In this document: positions 37,305 through 46,731 of the stretch, piece by piece
Numbering within the stretch: the first letter of the stretch is position 1
Layout: each line of letters opens with the position of its first letter
From: Bacillus glycinifermentans
Lineage (GTDB): Bacteria; Bacillota; Bacilli; Bacillales; Bacillaceae
Direction of reading: 5' to 3'
Length of the DNA: 64,000 nucleotides
Assembly (NCBI RefSeq): GCF_001042475.2
Contig: NZ_LECW02000024.1
Span: 101,586 to 165,585, forward strand
Position numbers and translations under genes: made by a program
The notes under the pieces: generated by a model
What the model was told of the DNA's origin: nothing
Databases searched by the model: none
What the model saw: only the letters and a program-made list of their open reading frames with translations

Positions 37305-37336
37305 AAAAACTGCGGTTAACGCTTCCGCAGTTTTTG
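37305..37336. terminator. Bidirectional terminator between the 43-aa gene and yodL
   Basis: AAAAACTGCGG/CCGCAGTTTTT with a 9-base loop. Confidence 0.88.
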
Positions 37337-37341
37337 CTTTT

Positions 37342-37665
37342 TCAAGATGATTGCAGGAGAATGCGGTTGATTTTGCTCCAACCCGTTGACAGCAGTTTAT
37401 AATAGGTTTTTCCCTTTCTTCCTTCATCAATTAATACGATATCGCCCGTTGCGAGAAACCTGGCCTTATAATCGTTCGGTACCGTGTCATATACATTAAA
37501 GGTCGAAAACGTCCGCTCCAATACATCCTCATGGGTTCTGCCGTTTATTTCAGTTCTGTACACCATCTCATATCCCTTCTCTTCACCAAAGCGGGGCGTC
37601 TGAAAAATCGTCACATCGAAAGCTGTCAGCTTCTTTTTAAACAGTTGGAAATTTAACGGCAACAC
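37342..37665 (-). CDS. yodL: YodL-family protein
   Basis: 107-aa soluble protein matching YodL: FDVTIFQTPRFGEEKGYEMVYRTEINGRTHEDVLERTFSTFNV, then DYKARFLATGDIVLIDEGR. In B. subtilis, YodL inhibits MreB-dependent elongation and is made during sporulation (together with YisK). GGGAGGGAT precedes the ATG. Lies upstream of nothing on its strand; its terminator is shared with the 43-aa gene. Confidence 0.85.
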   Translation of the reverse strand: MLPLNFQLFKKKLTAFDVTIFQTPRFGEEKGYEMVYRTEINGRTHEDVLERTFSTFNVYDTVPNDYKARFLATGDIVLIDEGRKGKTYYKLLSTGWSKINRILLQSS

Positions 37666-37716
37666 GATCCCTCCCTTTTTTTATTATATTAGCGTTTTGC
37701 TTTTCGATCCCTTTGA

Positions 37717-38328
37717 CTACTTTTGTCGAACGAGCGGGAAGTTTTCGTCAATTTTCTTGAAGATGAAAAACAGCGCAAAACCGAGGGAAAACCCGCCTAT
37801 CACATCGGTTGTATAGTGAACGCCGAGATACATGCGGCTGAATCCGATCAGTCCGATCAGCACGCCTGTCCACACCATGACAGACGTCCGGCGCTTTTTG
37901 AAAAACGGCACATGCGTCAAAAGGAGATAGGCGATGAATGGATACATGGCCGCTGCATTCATTGAATGACCGCTCGGAAAGCTGAAGGATGTCTCGGAAA
38001 CCAGCGGGCTGAGTGACGGCCGCTCTCTTGAAATCCAATCTTTCAAGCCTTCATTGGCCATTCTTTCCGCAAAAAATAAAAGATACACATACAGTGAAGC
38101 CCCCGCTTTTTTATAAACGGCAAGAATGACCGTCAAAAGCAAAAGCAAGGGCAGGATGATCTTGCCTGATCCCAAATGGGTCAGCATTTTGAACAGCTGT
38201 GTGAGAAACGGCTGCCTGATGCTTTCGACAGCCTGAAGAATGTTGACATCGACTGATTGAACGACAGGAAAGCGGATGATGACGGCCGCTATGATAAATA
38301 GAACCGCCGAAATGATTGTTTTGTACAT
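37717..38328 (-). CDS. yodM: PAP2-family membrane phosphatase YodM
   Basis: Six-helix membrane phosphatase of 203 aa. All three PAP2 motifs are present: KDWISRERP, PSGHSM and SRMYLGVHYTTD (nucleophile His in the last). Substrate is a lipid phosphate, for example phosphatidylglycerol phosphate or undecaprenyl pyrophosphate. Confidence 0.9.
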   Translation of the reverse strand: MYKTIISAVLFIIAAVIIRFPVVQSVDVNILQAVESIRQPFLTQLFKMLTHLGSGKIILPLLLLLTVILAVYKKAGASLYVYLLFFAERMANEGLKDWISRERPSLSPLVSETSFSFPSGHSMNAAAMYPFIAYLLLTHVPFFKKRRTSVMVWTGVLIGLIGFSRMYLGVHYTTDVIGGFSLGFALFFIFKKIDENFPLVRQK

Positions 38329-38397
38329 GAAACAGCGGCTGCCTCCTTGATCATTTTTTAAACATTGTACATCGGGCCTTGTTCAGCAGGCAACAAT

Positions 38398-38430
38398 GAA
38401 AGACCGCAGCCTGCGAGGCTTCGGTCTTTT
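38398..38430 (-). terminator. Terminator of yozD
   Basis: AAAGACCGAAGCC/GGCTGCGGTCTTT stem downstream of yozD on the minus strand. Confidence 0.75.
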
Positions 38431-38434
38431 CGTC

Positions 38435-38605
38435 TTAATCCTCTATATACTCATCTATCATGCATTTTTCAAGCAAATAATCAAAGGTGATATCGGCAAT
38501 TTCGAACAGTTCGTCCTCGCTCGGTATGTAGCCTCTTCTCGTCAGCTCAAGATAAAAAAAATCAGCGATTTCTTCTGTATCTATCATAAGCTCAATTTCT
38601 TTCAC
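38435..38605 (-). CDS. yozD: YozD (56 aa)
   Basis: Acidic small protein (MKEIELMIDTEEIADFFYLE ... ITFDYLLEKCMIDEYIED) starting at GTG after AAGGAGG. Closely resembles B. subtilis YozD in sequence, length and position between yodM and yodN. Function unknown. Confidence 0.85.
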   Translation of the reverse strand: MKEIELMIDTEEIADFFYLELTRRGYIPSEDELFEIADITFDYLLEKCMIDEYIED

Positions 38606-38727
38606 TTTGATCGCCTCCTTATTCTGATGTATGAGCTGTCTTCCGGTTTTATAACCGGTTTGTCATAATGTTTGTCCCCTGTCATATACATGTTGTAACA
38701 AAACAAAGCCCAGAGGGGGAAAGAAAA

Positions 38728-38862
38728 ATGATACGGAAAGCCGTTGAAGCGCTTGACGGAGAGCATTTTGATCAAATCCTGGGAAAAGTCTTGCGCGTGA
38801 TGTCCGGATTGATTTTGTTCGGCTGTTTTCCTTATTTTTTATTTTTGGTGTTTTTCAGCTGA
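38728..38862 (+). CDS. Small membrane protein (44 aa)
   Basis: ATG at 38728 with GAGGGGGAAAG upstream. N-terminal amphipathic part (MIRKAVEALDGEHFDQILGK) and a C-terminal helix (VMSGLILFGCFPYFLFLVFF). The last eight bases overlap the 3' end of yodN on the other strand. A longer frame from 38668 is not supported by a ribosome site. Family not recognised. Confidence 0.5.
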   Translation: MIRKAVEALDGEHFDQILGKVLRVMSGLILFGCFPYFLFLVFFS

Positions 38863-39535
38863 AATATTCTTTCAGGCTTCCCAACACAAAATCCATCATA
38901 TCTTTATATTCCTCATCCTGAAACATTTCATACAATACTTTATAGTCGTTGTAGATATCGAGCAGCTTATCCACCACGACAGAGGCTATTTTCCGCTCTT
39001 TTTTCTGCTCCTCGCTATCGCCTGCAAAAGGCAGGAACACCTTTTCTGTCAACGGTTCATCGAGTTCCTGTCCCACTTCCCCCACATAATGGACAAAAAG
39101 GAGCTGATGAACAAACTGGTCCATTTCGTATGTTCTAAGGACAAGGGTCAAATCCTCTTCCTCCGTCTCAAGCCATTCGCCGTCTTTCAAACGGATCAGT
39201 TCGTAAATAATGTCTTCCCAGCCGTCTTCTACATATCTCCATATTTCGGTTCTGTGGCCGGTGATCTTAAACAATTCTTTACCGTAGTTTTTCACATATA
39301 CGACATCCCCGATTAAAAATTCATATTCGATATCAAGCTTTTCTGTCTCGACGATGACCCCGTCGTAGTCTTTATAAAGCTGTAAAGAAGTCTCAAAATA
39401 AAGAACTTCATTATGATTAACTTCATACAGAAAGTGTTTGTCGATTTTATGAACCTTCGTAATCGTGCCGACGGTACCGTACATAACCACCACTACAACA
39501 TCCCCGACTTTATATTTAGGCGCGTTTGACTTCAT
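38855..39535 (-). CDS. yodN: YodN, uncharacterised acidic protein
   Basis: 226-aa cytosolic protein rich in Glu, Asp, Val and Tyr. Three repeats resembling small SH3-like/KOW units (YKVGDVVVVVMYGTVGTITKVHK; FLIGDVVYVKNYGKELFKITGH) are followed by a helical C-terminus. No catalytic motif. Name from similarity in sequence and position to YodN. Confidence 0.8.
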   Translation of the reverse strand: MKSNAPKYKVGDVVVVVMYGTVGTITKVHKIDKHFLYEVNHNEVLYFETSLQLYKDYDGVIVETEKLDIEYEFLIGDVVYVKNYGKELFKITGHRTEIWRYVEDGWEDIIYELIRLKDGEWLETEEEDLTLVLRTYEMDQFVHQLLFVHYVGEVGQELDEPLTEKVFLPFAGDSEEQKKERKIASVVVDKLLDIYNDYKVLYEMFQDEEYKDMMDFVLGSLKEYFS

Positions 39536-39660
39536 GCTGATTCCCCCCTGCCTGAAAGCTTCCGTCTTACGCTTATCGTATGCGCCAGGCTGTCAATTCG
39601 CATGGGCAGGGATACAGAGCGGCGACGAGTTTTCCAAAAAGCCCTCGGGGCGGCTTTAAA

Positions 39661-39701
39661 CGACAAAAATGCCGCAGGACTCTTGTCTGCGGCATTTTTA
39701 T
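39661..39701. terminator. Terminator downstream of yozE
   Basis: AAAAATGCCGCAG/CTGCGGCATTTTT with 9-base loop; A/T runs on both sides. Confidence 0.85.
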
Positions 39702-39919
39702 TGCTTTGTTTCCGTTATATATTTTTCCCAAGCTTCATCAAAGATCGTCATTGATGATAAATAATCCGTATTGAGCTCAAGATACGAACTGATTTCATCG
39801 TACCGATTTGATGCCTTGGGAAACCCGTGATCAAGGTAGGCGTGATTGGCGAAATCGCTGATATCGTCTTTCGGCTTTGGATGGCGGTATTTCATTAAAT
39901 AATGGTAAAAAGATTTCAC
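39698..39919 (-). CDS. yozE: YozE-family protein
   Basis: 73-aa helical YozE/UPF0346 protein (KSFYHYLMKYRHPKPKDDISDFANHAYLDHGFPK). Start is the GTG at 39919 after GGAGGGG; the upstream frame is non-coding. Structure of the family is a four-helix SAM-like fold; role unknown. Confidence 0.9.
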   Translation of the reverse strand: MKSFYHYLMKYRHPKPKDDISDFANHAYLDHGFPKASNRYDEISSYLELNTDYLSSMTIFDEAWEKYITETKQ

Positions 39920-40004
39920 GGTTTCCCCTCCTGTCTCTTCTGTTGTTGTTCTATTATACAGCTCAAATGAAAAAATACAAACGATAAACCGTTCTCCGAT
40001 ATGT

Positions 40005-40030
40005 AAAAACCGGCTCAGAAAGCCGGTTTT
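40005..40030 (-). terminator. Terminator of the kamA-yokU operon
   Basis: AAAACCGGC/GCCGGTTTT hairpin with T run on the minus strand immediately after the yokU stop. Confidence 0.8.
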
Positions 40031-40310
40031 ACGAAGAAAAATCAAAGTAGTTCCGCTTTAAAATGCGCTCGGTTTTCATAAGGCCTTCAAACGACACCGA
40101 TGAAGGCAAAGTTTGTGTATCGATGAGAAACAGCTGGTTTTCGATTTCTTTTATAATATCATCTTCCTGATACACCATCCCGCAGCTTTGGCATTTGACC
40201 GCGGGCGTCTCCGTAATTTCAACCGCCTTTGTTCCGTCAGGAAGTTCCCAGTAAACGGTCGTTTGATCATGTTCGGCCTTCGGTTCGCCGCACCAGTCGC
40301 AGCGCTTCAT
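40029..40310 (-). CDS. yokU: YokU, YgiT-type zinc-finger protein
   Basis: 93 aa with two Cys pairs (CDWCGEP at 4-7 and CQSCGMVY near 39) forming a zinc ribbon, then a helical tail. Its ATG overlaps the kamA stop by four bases, so it is translationally coupled to the last step of the beta-lysine operon. Could be a regulator like the MqsA-type YgiT N-domain; no DNA-binding HTH follows. Confidence 0.82.
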   Translation of the reverse strand: MKRCDWCGEPKAEHDQTTVYWELPDGTKAVEITETPAVKCQSCGMVYQEDDIIKEIENQLFLIDTQTLPSSVSFEGLMKTERILKRNYFDFSS

Positions 40311-41716
40311 TGGGCATGCCCCTCAGCTTCCGCTTCTTTCTTTTGCTGGGCGAGAAATTTCTTTTCTTTTAATTCGTCCCGTTTCGCTCTGCGGCTTTTC
40401 AATGTTTCGTGGCCAGGCCTTTCCGCATAGCTTTCCCTTCTTTTTAAACGGTTCAATCCTTCAGGTGTATAGGAAAGGGTGCGATCCTCAAATATGGCGG
40501 AAATTCCGGTGCGTTCTTTTTCCTTTAGCACTTCAGGATAAATTTCGCCGAAATAGTCATCCGCTCTTCCCGGCACATAGTTTTCAGGCTCCGGATATGA
40601 AGTGATGACCCCTTCAAAATTGCGGAGCACTACTTTATCAGGGCTTTGCGAAATGAGGTAGTTGGGCTGGATGGAGATCTTTCCGCCCCCGCCGGGTGCA
40701 TCAATCACAAAGTTTGGAACAGCGTATCCGCTCGTGTGTCCCCTCAAGCCTTCGATGATTTCAAGCCCTTTTGATACCGGCGCCCTGAAATGGCCGATTC
40801 CTTCAGACAAATCGCACTGATAAATATAATACGGACGCACCCTGATTTTCACCAGATCGTGCATCAGTTTTTTCATAATGGAAACGCTGTCATTTATACC
40901 TGCCAAAATAACGGCCTGATTGCCGACCGGTACGCCGGCATTGACAAGCTTCTCGCATGCTTCCTTTGCTTCCTCCGTAATTTCGATGCTGGTATTAAAA
41001 TGCGTATTCAGCCACACGGGATGATACTTTTTTAAAATGTCGCAAAGCTTGTCGGTAATCCGCTGCGGAAACACGACAGGCGCCCGCGTCCCGATCCGGA
41101 TGATTTCAACGTGCGGTATGGCGCGAAGGTTTTTCAAAATGTATTCCAAAATCTGATCGTTGATCAGCAGTCCGTCGCCGCCTGAAATGAGGACATCCCT
41201 GACTTCAGGCGTGTCGCGAATATATCCGATCGCCTGGTCAAGCTGCTTTTTTGGCACGCCCATTCCGATTTGGCCCGAAAACCGCCGCCTTGTACAGTAT
41301 CTGCAATACATCGAGCATTGATTTGTGACGAGAAACAGGACACGGTCAGGGTAGCGGTGGGTTAAACCGGGGACTGGCGAATCTTCGTCCTCCTCAAGGG
41401 GATCTTCAAGGTCGTATTTTGTTTTATGCATTTCTTCGGAAAGCGGAACGGACTGCATCCTGATCGGACAGCGGGGGTCATCCGGATTCATGAGCGAAGC
41501 GTAATAAGGCGTAATGTTTAAGGGAATCGTTTTCGTGGACAGCCGCACCCCCTCCTCTTCTTCCTTTGTCAGATTGACGACTTTTTTTAAATCGTCGAGC
41601 GTTCTGACCGTATTTGTCAGCTGCCATATCCAATCATTCCACTTTTCCTCCGGCACATCCTTCCAAAGCTCAATCTCCTTCCAGTGCCTTTTCGGCTTGA
41701 ACAGACCGTTTGTCAT
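40307..41716 (-). CDS. kamA: L-lysine 2,3-aminomutase
   Basis: Radical SAM, PLP enzyme of 469 aa that converts L-lysine to L-beta-lysine. The [4Fe-4S] motif is Cys134, Cys138, Cys141 in NQCSMYCRYCTRRRF; the PLP Lys is in the IDAPGGGGKI region. A Cys-bearing, Lys/Glu-rich tail continues past the core. Together with YodP it can form N-epsilon-acetyl-beta-lysine, an osmolyte shown for the B. subtilis pair. Confidence 0.95.
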   Translation of the reverse strand: MTNGLFKPKRHWKEIELWKDVPEEKWNDWIWQLTNTVRTLDDLKKVVNLTKEEEEGVRLSTKTIPLNITPYYASLMNPDDPRCPIRMQSVPLSEEMHKTKYDLEDPLEEDEDSPVPGLTHRYPDRVLFLVTNQCSMYCRYCTRRRFSGQIGMGVPKKQLDQAIGYIRDTPEVRDVLISGGDGLLINDQILEYILKNLRAIPHVEIIRIGTRAPVVFPQRITDKLCDILKKYHPVWLNTHFNTSIEITEEAKEACEKLVNAGVPVGNQAVILAGINDSVSIMKKLMHDLVKIRVRPYYIYQCDLSEGIGHFRAPVSKGLEIIEGLRGHTSGYAVPNFVIDAPGGGGKISIQPNYLISQSPDKVVLRNFEGVITSYPEPENYVPGRADDYFGEIYPEVLKEKERTGISAIFEDRTLSYTPEGLNRLKRRESYAERPGHETLKSRRAKRDELKEKKFLAQQKKEAEAEGHAQ

Positions 41717-41786
41717 CTTTCATCCCCCTATCAGCATTTTTCCTCTTACTAATCCAAGTTATGTGAACGGCAGGGAAAGTGACTCT

Positions 41787-42680
41787 TCATTTTGAAAAAC
41801 AATCCCGGCCGAAACGGCTGAGCTTTCCGCCCTGACTTGTCATTTCAGGCGGACGGCTTAAATTTTTGCACCAGATGTTCATGTTCTCCAAGCTTTTATA
41901 AATGAAGCAATTGTTCGCCAGCCGGCCTCTGTACCGGTAGGATAAATGGTAAAGCGTGGCGTTCATCCCCAAAGAAGCGGCTCTTGCAATCGAAAAAACA
42001 TAAAAGACGCCCGCCTGCTTCAATTCGGCTTCAAGCGCTGTAATCAGGCGCTTTGTCAAAGAAAAACCGCGGTGTGAAGGAAGAACGGCACAGTCAGTCA
42101 TTTCAGCATTCTTGAGCGTTTGGTTGACGTCTGCACAGGCCGCTGCGACAAGCTTCGTCTGATCAAAGGCGAGGTAGTAGACGGCTCCTTCTGCCATCGT
42201 CTTTTTGACATATGCAGGGTCTGTAACCGGCGCCGGATAGACGGGAAATACGTCTTGATAAAGCTTCGCCAAAAGCGGTGCATCGCCGCTTTCGGCAGGC
42301 CGGATGAAAAACGGCGCCAGCTTTTTTTCCTGCGGAGCCGGGGAAAGAAACAGCTCCCTGAGCATATCGTCCTGAGCGAGCCAATCGTCTGTGTTTCGTC
42401 TGTTTTGATTCAAATATTGGACAAGCACGGCCGCATCATGGCCGTTATAATATCCGTCAATCTGTCCTTCCGGCTCAAACAAATGCTCCAGCAAACCGGC
42501 CGTGTCGTTTTTTTTCGCAAAAATGATGATTTTCTCAATATCATGTTCTGTTGCCGCCTCCATCATATCGAGGAAAAAAGAACAGACATCCCCCTCGTAA
42601 TTGATGATTCTGATTCTTTTATTGAAAAGGTCGAGATCAAGCTCAAGCCGGCAGGTTTCATTTTCCCATTTTTTGATCAT
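41787..42680 (-). CDS. yodP: Beta-lysine N6-acetyltransferase (AblB/YodP)
   Basis: 297 aa with a GNAT domain in the second half (FFIRPAESGDAPLLAKLYQDVFP, MTDCAVLPSHRGFSLTKRLITALE with the CoA-binding R-G-x-S loop). The N-terminal ~120 residues form the AblB-specific domain. Acetylates the epsilon amine of beta-lysine made by KamA. In the operon it precedes kamA. Confidence 0.9.
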   Translation of the reverse strand: MIKKWENETCRLELDLDLFNKRIRIINYEGDVCSFFLDMMEAATEHDIEKIIIFAKKNDTAGLLEHLFEPEGQIDGYYNGHDAAVLVQYLNQNRRNTDDWLAQDDMLRELFLSPAPQEKKLAPFFIRPAESGDAPLLAKLYQDVFPVYPAPVTDPAYVKKTMAEGAVYYLAFDQTKLVAAACADVNQTLKNAEMTDCAVLPSHRGFSLTKRLITALEAELKQAGVFYVFSIARAASLGMNATLYHLSYRYRGRLANNCFIYKSLENMNIWCKNLSRPPEMTSQGGKLSRFGRDCFSK

Positions 42681-42704
42681 GCTCTTCCCTCCGAAACAGC
42701 CGGT

Positions 42705-43979
42705 CTATGTTATTCTTTCGATGTCGCACCACTTCATAATAAAAAGACTAATAATCTTCGCCGCTTTAATGAGGGCGTCTTTTTCGATATATTCATTGGC
42801 CTGGTGAGCCAGTTTCGTTTCACCGGGGCCGAATACGATGACAGGGGTGTTTCCCGCATGCGACAATACGCCGCCGTCTGTCGCCCATGGGGACGCTTCG
42901 ACGATGGGCTGTTCGCCGGTGATTGTTTGATAGGCTGATTTGAGCGTAGTGGCCAGTTCGTCATCCCCGGTCAAATCGTTGGGAAGCCACATTGCGCCAA
43001 ACCATTCAAGTTCGGCCGGATAATGTTTAAACCATTCGTCTTGATATTCTAGATCCTTCAGCCAGCTCTCCAGTTCAGACTGAACGTCTTCGGGGGATTC
43101 GCTCGGTGCGATGCCGCACCTTCCCTCTATCATTACGGTATCGGCTACAGATGAAGGCCACGTACCTCCTTTGATCGTTCCGATGTTGATCGGAACCGGA
43201 ATCGGAATATTTTCATATAATGGATCTGTTATTCTTTTATTCCTCACCTTTTCAAGCTGGCGGATCGATTCGATGACAATCATGCTTTTTTCGATTGCGC
43301 TGACCCCTTCATACCTTGTGCCTCCGTGTGCTGAAAGGCCCTTTACCGTAATTCTGAACCACATCGACCCCTGCTGTTTGATAAACAACTTCATGTTCGT
43401 CGGCTCCGGAATCAGCGCACCGTCCGCGCGATAGCCCCTCGTAACGGCGGCCAGCGTTCCCGCTCCTCCGCACTCTTCGTCAACGACGCTTTGGAAGATG
43501 AGGTCTCCCTTCAGCCTGATGCCGCACTTTTCGATTGCTTCCATCGCCATTAACAGAGCGGTGCTCCCCCCTTTCATATCTGTTGTTCCCCTGCCGTAGA
43601 TCCTTCCTTGTTTGACAACAGGCTGAAACGGCCCGGTATCCCAATCCTTCTTGCTTCCTTCGGGCACAACATCAATGTGGCCGTTTAAAATGAGCGATTT
43701 TCCGCCTCCTGTGCCCCGTTTTCTGGCCACGATGTTCGGGCTTTCTTTAAAGCTCGTTCTGTCGGACTTGAACAGCGGATGCTGGCGCAATTGCTTAATG
43801 CTCGGTTCCCAGACGTCGATTTCGGCGTCAAACTGCCTCAGTTTTTCCAAAACGACCGCTTGTGCGTGAAATTCCTGCCCCATCGTGCTTTTTTCCCCGA
43901 CAAGCTTTTTTAACAGGCGAACCGCTTTTATTTCATGCGAATCAATCCAGTCGCACACTTTTTTCTCTATGGTCTCCAT
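42705..43979 (-). CDS. yodQ: M20-family amidohydrolase (acetylornithine deacetylase-like) YodQ
   Basis: Di-zinc M20 peptidase of 424 aa. Metal motifs: [31 protein letters not shown] (Glu-Glu), PEPTNMK, and His of [11 protein letters not shown]; a dimerisation lid lies between. Expected to remove an acyl group from an amine in beta-lysine breakdown. Its start overlaps yodR by 13 bases. Confidence 0.9.
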   Translation of the reverse strand: METIEKKVCDWIDSHEIKAVRLLKKLVGEKSTMGQEFHAQAVVLEKLRQFDAEIDVWEPSIKQLRQHPLFKSDRTSFKESPNIVARKRGTGGGKSLILNGHIDVVPEGSKKDWDTGPFQPVVKQGRIYGRGTTDMKGGSTALLMAMEAIEKCGIRLKGDLIFQSVVDEECGGAGTLAAVTRGYRADGALIPEPTNMKLFIKQQGSMWFRITVKGLSAHGGTRYEGVSAIEKSMIVIESIRQLEKVRNKRITDPLYENIPIPVPINIGTIKGGTWPSSVADTVMIEGRCGIAPSESPEDVQSELESWLKDLEYQDEWFKHYPAELEWFGAMWLPNDLTGDDELATTLKSAYQTITGEQPIVEASPWATDGGVLSHAGNTPVIVFGPGETKLAHQANEYIEKDALIKAAKIISLFIMKWCDIERIT

Positions 43980-44653
43980 CCAATTCCTCCTCCCTGCGAA
44001 AACGGCAGATCGATCTGGACGCGTCCATCCGTCAGCCGCAGCACATCATCAAGAGCCGCTTCATTCATCAGTTCCTTCAGTACAAAGTGATTGTTTTCAA
44101 TCGCAAATACCGCTTTATCGGTGATCACCATATCAACGCAAGCCTTCGCCGTGAGCGGAAGGGTGCAGGCTTCGAGAAGCTTGGGCGCTCCGTTTTTATC
44201 CGTATGGCTCATGACGACGATCACTTTTTTTGCTTTTTGCGCAAGCTCCATCGCCCCTCCCATCCCCGGAACTTTTTTTCCCGGCACAATCCAGTTGGCA
44301 AGATCTCCGGATTGACTGACCTGAAGGGAGCCAAGGATCGTCAAATCAATACAGCCCTTTCTGATCATCCCGAACGACACGGCGGAGTCAAAATAAGAGG
44401 CGCCTTTTACGACAGTGACCGGGTAGCCCGCCGCATTGCAAAGATTCTCATCCTCCATCCCTTTTTCAGGAGTCTCCCCGATGCCGAGCACACCGTTTTC
44501 GGATTGAATCATGACGGAAATCCCCGGATGCAGGAAGTTCGGGACGAGCGACGGGATGCCGATTCCCAAGTTGACGATCATTCCGTTTTTCACTTCTTGA
44601 GCCGCTCTTTTAGCGATCTCTTCCCTCTCTAATGCTCCCAAACCCATTTCCAC
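43967..44653 (-). CDS. yodR: CoA-transferase family I, subunit B (YodR)
   Basis: 228 aa. The catalytic Glu is in SENGVLGIG; further motifs [17 protein letters not shown] and [18 protein letters not shown]. Pairs with YodS to transfer CoA between acetoacetate- or 3-ketoacid-like acyls. Overlaps yodS by 25 bases, so expression is coupled. Confidence 0.92.
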   Translation of the reverse strand: MEMGLGALEREEIAKRAAQEVKNGMIVNLGIGIPSLVPNFLHPGISVMIQSENGVLGIGETPEKGMEDENLCNAAGYPVTVVKGASYFDSAVSFGMIRKGCIDLTILGSLQVSQSGDLANWIVPGKKVPGMGGAMELAQKAKKVIVVMSHTDKNGAPKLLEACTLPLTAKACVDMVITDKAVFAIENNHFVLKELMNEAALDDVLRLTDGRVQIDLPFSQGGGIGWRP

Positions 44654-45321
44654 GTCACCCCTTTTGATTCGACCACCCCATCGACAAAAATGCCGGGTGT
44701 CACGATTTCCTCTTCACGAAGTCCGCCTGCCGGGACGATTTGTTCGACCTCTGCGTACGTTTTGTCTGCGGCCATCGCCATGAGCGGATTCATGTTGCGG
44801 GCTGTTTTGTCATAGGTGAGGTTGCCGAATTCATCAGCCGTTTTTCCGTAAACAAAGGCAATTTCCGCAGTCAGTGCTGTTTCGGCAATGAGCGTTCGCC
44901 CGTTTAGTGAGACGGTTTTCTTTTCTTCCAGCACCATCTCATTGTCGATTCCGACGTCTGTTAAAATGCCGCCAAGTCCGACGCCGCCCGCGCGGATCCG
45001 TTCGGCCAGCGTTCCCTGAGGCGAAAATTTCACTTCGAGAAAACCGTCAGTCATTTGTTTGCCGGCGACGGGATTTGAGCCGATATGAGAGGCGATCAGC
45101 GTTTTGACGCGGTTGTTGACGATCAGAGGTCCGATGCCGATCCCGGGAAATCCTGCATCATTACAAATTACGGTTAGGTTTTTCACGCCTTTTTCCAAAA
45201 TCCCCCTGATGAGTGACGGCGGTGAGCCGACGCCGCCGAACCCTCCAAACATCAGGATCGCTCCATCCTTTACATCTGCTACCGCATCCTCGATTGACAC
45301 CCGTTTATTCAAAAGGGCCAT
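44629..45321 (-). CDS. yodS: CoA-transferase family I, subunit A (YodS)
   Basis: 230 aa with the CoA-binding Gly-rich signature ILMFGGFGGVGSPPSLI and the GTLAERIRAGGVGLGGI turn; second half IAETALTAEIAFVYGKTADEFGNLTY. Forms a heteromer with YodR. Overlaps yodT by 17 bases. Confidence 0.92.
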   Translation of the reverse strand: MALLNKRVSIEDAVADVKDGAILMFGGFGGVGSPPSLIRGILEKGVKNLTVICNDAGFPGIGIGPLIVNNRVKTLIASHIGSNPVAGKQMTDGFLEVKFSPQGTLAERIRAGGVGLGGILTDVGIDNEMVLEEKKTVSLNGRTLIAETALTAEIAFVYGKTADEFGNLTYDKTARNMNPLMAMAADKTYAEVEQIVPAGGLREEEIVTPGIFVDGVVESKGVTWKWVWEH

Positions 45322-46663
45322 CTGCCTGTATCCCCTTTTCTACTTGTTTTTCAACTTCATGGACAGACTCTCTGAATATGTGAACGAGCTCCTCCATCTC
45401 CGCTTCTGATACCGTAAGCGGCGGCGCGATGATGACGGCGTCGCCGCCCCCTCCGTCGATGCCGGCTTGCGCCGGGTACAGAAGGAGCCCCCTCTTTTTC
45501 GCTTCCGCGATGATCCGCCTTGATACCGATAAGGAGACGGGAAACGTCTTTTTGCTTTTTTGATCGGAGACAAACTCGACGCCCAAGAGCAGCCCTTTGC
45601 CGCGGATTTCACCGATGATACCGGTTTGTTCCATGACGTCCATTAATTTCTTCTTCAGCTTGTCACCCTTTACCACGGCTTTTCGGGGCAGATCGTTCTT
45701 GATGATATAGCGGAGAACCGCAAGTGCCGCAGCGGCTGAAAAAGGATTGGCGCTGTAAGTATGTCCGCTCATGATGACCCCTGATCCATTTTTGATCGTC
45801 TCCATCATGTCATCGGTTATAACGGCAGCTGCAATCGGAGAATAGCCTGCGCTCATTCCCTTGCCGAGAACGGCGATGTCCGGTGTGACGCCCCAATGTT
45901 CGATGGCAAGCATCCTTCCCGTCCTTCCCAAGCCGCTCATCACTTCATCCGCAATAAACAGAATATCGTTCGCTTCACAAATGTCTTTTATTTTTTTGTA
46001 ATAGTCACCGGGAGCTGTAATCGCGGCACCGGCCGCTCCGATCACAGGCTCCGCTACAAAGCCGGCGATAAATCGTTTGCCGATTCGTTTGATCGAAAGC
46101 TCCACTTCATTCGCGCATGCCGCACTGCAAGCTGAAGAATCAAGCTCATACGGACATCTGTAGCAGTTCGGTGCAGATGCGGCGGGATACCTGTGAAGAA
46201 GATGGGTAAAACGGTAACGGCGTTCATAGAATCCCGACAGCGAAAGGGCTCCGTTCGTGATGCCGTGATAGCTGTTCCACCTGGATAGAAACACCGTTTT
46301 ATCGTATTGTCCTTTCTCCTGCCAATATTGAACGGCAATCTTCATCGCGGTTTCCACCGCCTCAGACCCGCTGTTTACAAAAAAAGACCAATTCAAATTG
46401 CCCGGCAGCGCGTCTGCCAATAGCTCGGCAAGCTGTTCGGCCGGCTCGCTCGTAAACTGCGAACGATAGACAAAAGAAACTGCATCAAGCTGTTCTTTGA
46501 GCCGGGTGATGACCTCTGCTGTGCCATGGCCGAGATTGCAGGTAACGGCACCTGAGCAGCCATCGAGATATCGTTTTCCCGACTGGTCATAAATATAGCT
46601 TCCTTTTGCATGGTGAGCGACCGGATAACTTTCGTGAAGATCCGGTTTAATCAAAAATGACAT
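45305..46663 (-). CDS. yodT: Class III PLP aminotransferase YodT
   Basis: 452 aa, omega-type aminotransferase: FVNSGSEAVETAMKIA, SYHGITNGALSLSG, the Asp of FIADEVMSGLGRTG and PLP Lys in AVLGKGMSAGYSP. It opens the beta-lysine operon. The ATG at 46663 follows AAGGGGGG; an upstream extension would run through the promoter. A sigma-E-like promoter (46703-46731) implies mother-cell expression in sporulation. Confidence 0.9.
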   Translation of the reverse strand: MSFLIKPDLHESYPVAHHAKGSYIYDQSGKRYLDGCSGAVTCNLGHGTAEVITRLKEQLDAVSFVYRSQFTSEPAEQLAELLADALPGNLNWSFFVNSGSEAVETAMKIAVQYWQEKGQYDKTVFLSRWNSYHGITNGALSLSGFYERRYRFTHLLHRYPAASAPNCYRCPYELDSSACSAACANEVELSIKRIGKRFIAGFVAEPVIGAAGAAITAPGDYYKKIKDICEANDILFIADEVMSGLGRTGRMLAIEHWGVTPDIAVLGKGMSAGYSPIAAAVITDDMMETIKNGSGVIMSGHTYSANPFSAAAALAVLRYIIKNDLPRKAVVKGDKLKKKLMDVMEQTGIIGEIRGKGLLLGVEFVSDQKSKKTFPVSLSVSRRIIAEAKKRGLLLYPAQAGIDGGGGDAVIIAPPLTVSEAEMEELVHIFRESVHEVEKQVEKGIQADGPFE

Positions 46664-46702
46664 GAGACATACCCCCCTTCCAAGGAACAGGACTTTCTTT
46701 AC

Positions 46703-46731
46703 ATTGTATGAAACGGGAAATGGCGGCATTC
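46703..46731 (-). promoter_or_regulatory. Sigma-E-type promoter of the yodT-kamA operon
   Basis: Minus strand GAATGCC-N14-CATACAAT. The -10 equals the SigE consensus CATACAnT; the -35 matches KMATATT in its first four bases. In agreement, the B. subtilis operon is a sporulation operon. Confidence 0.6.
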
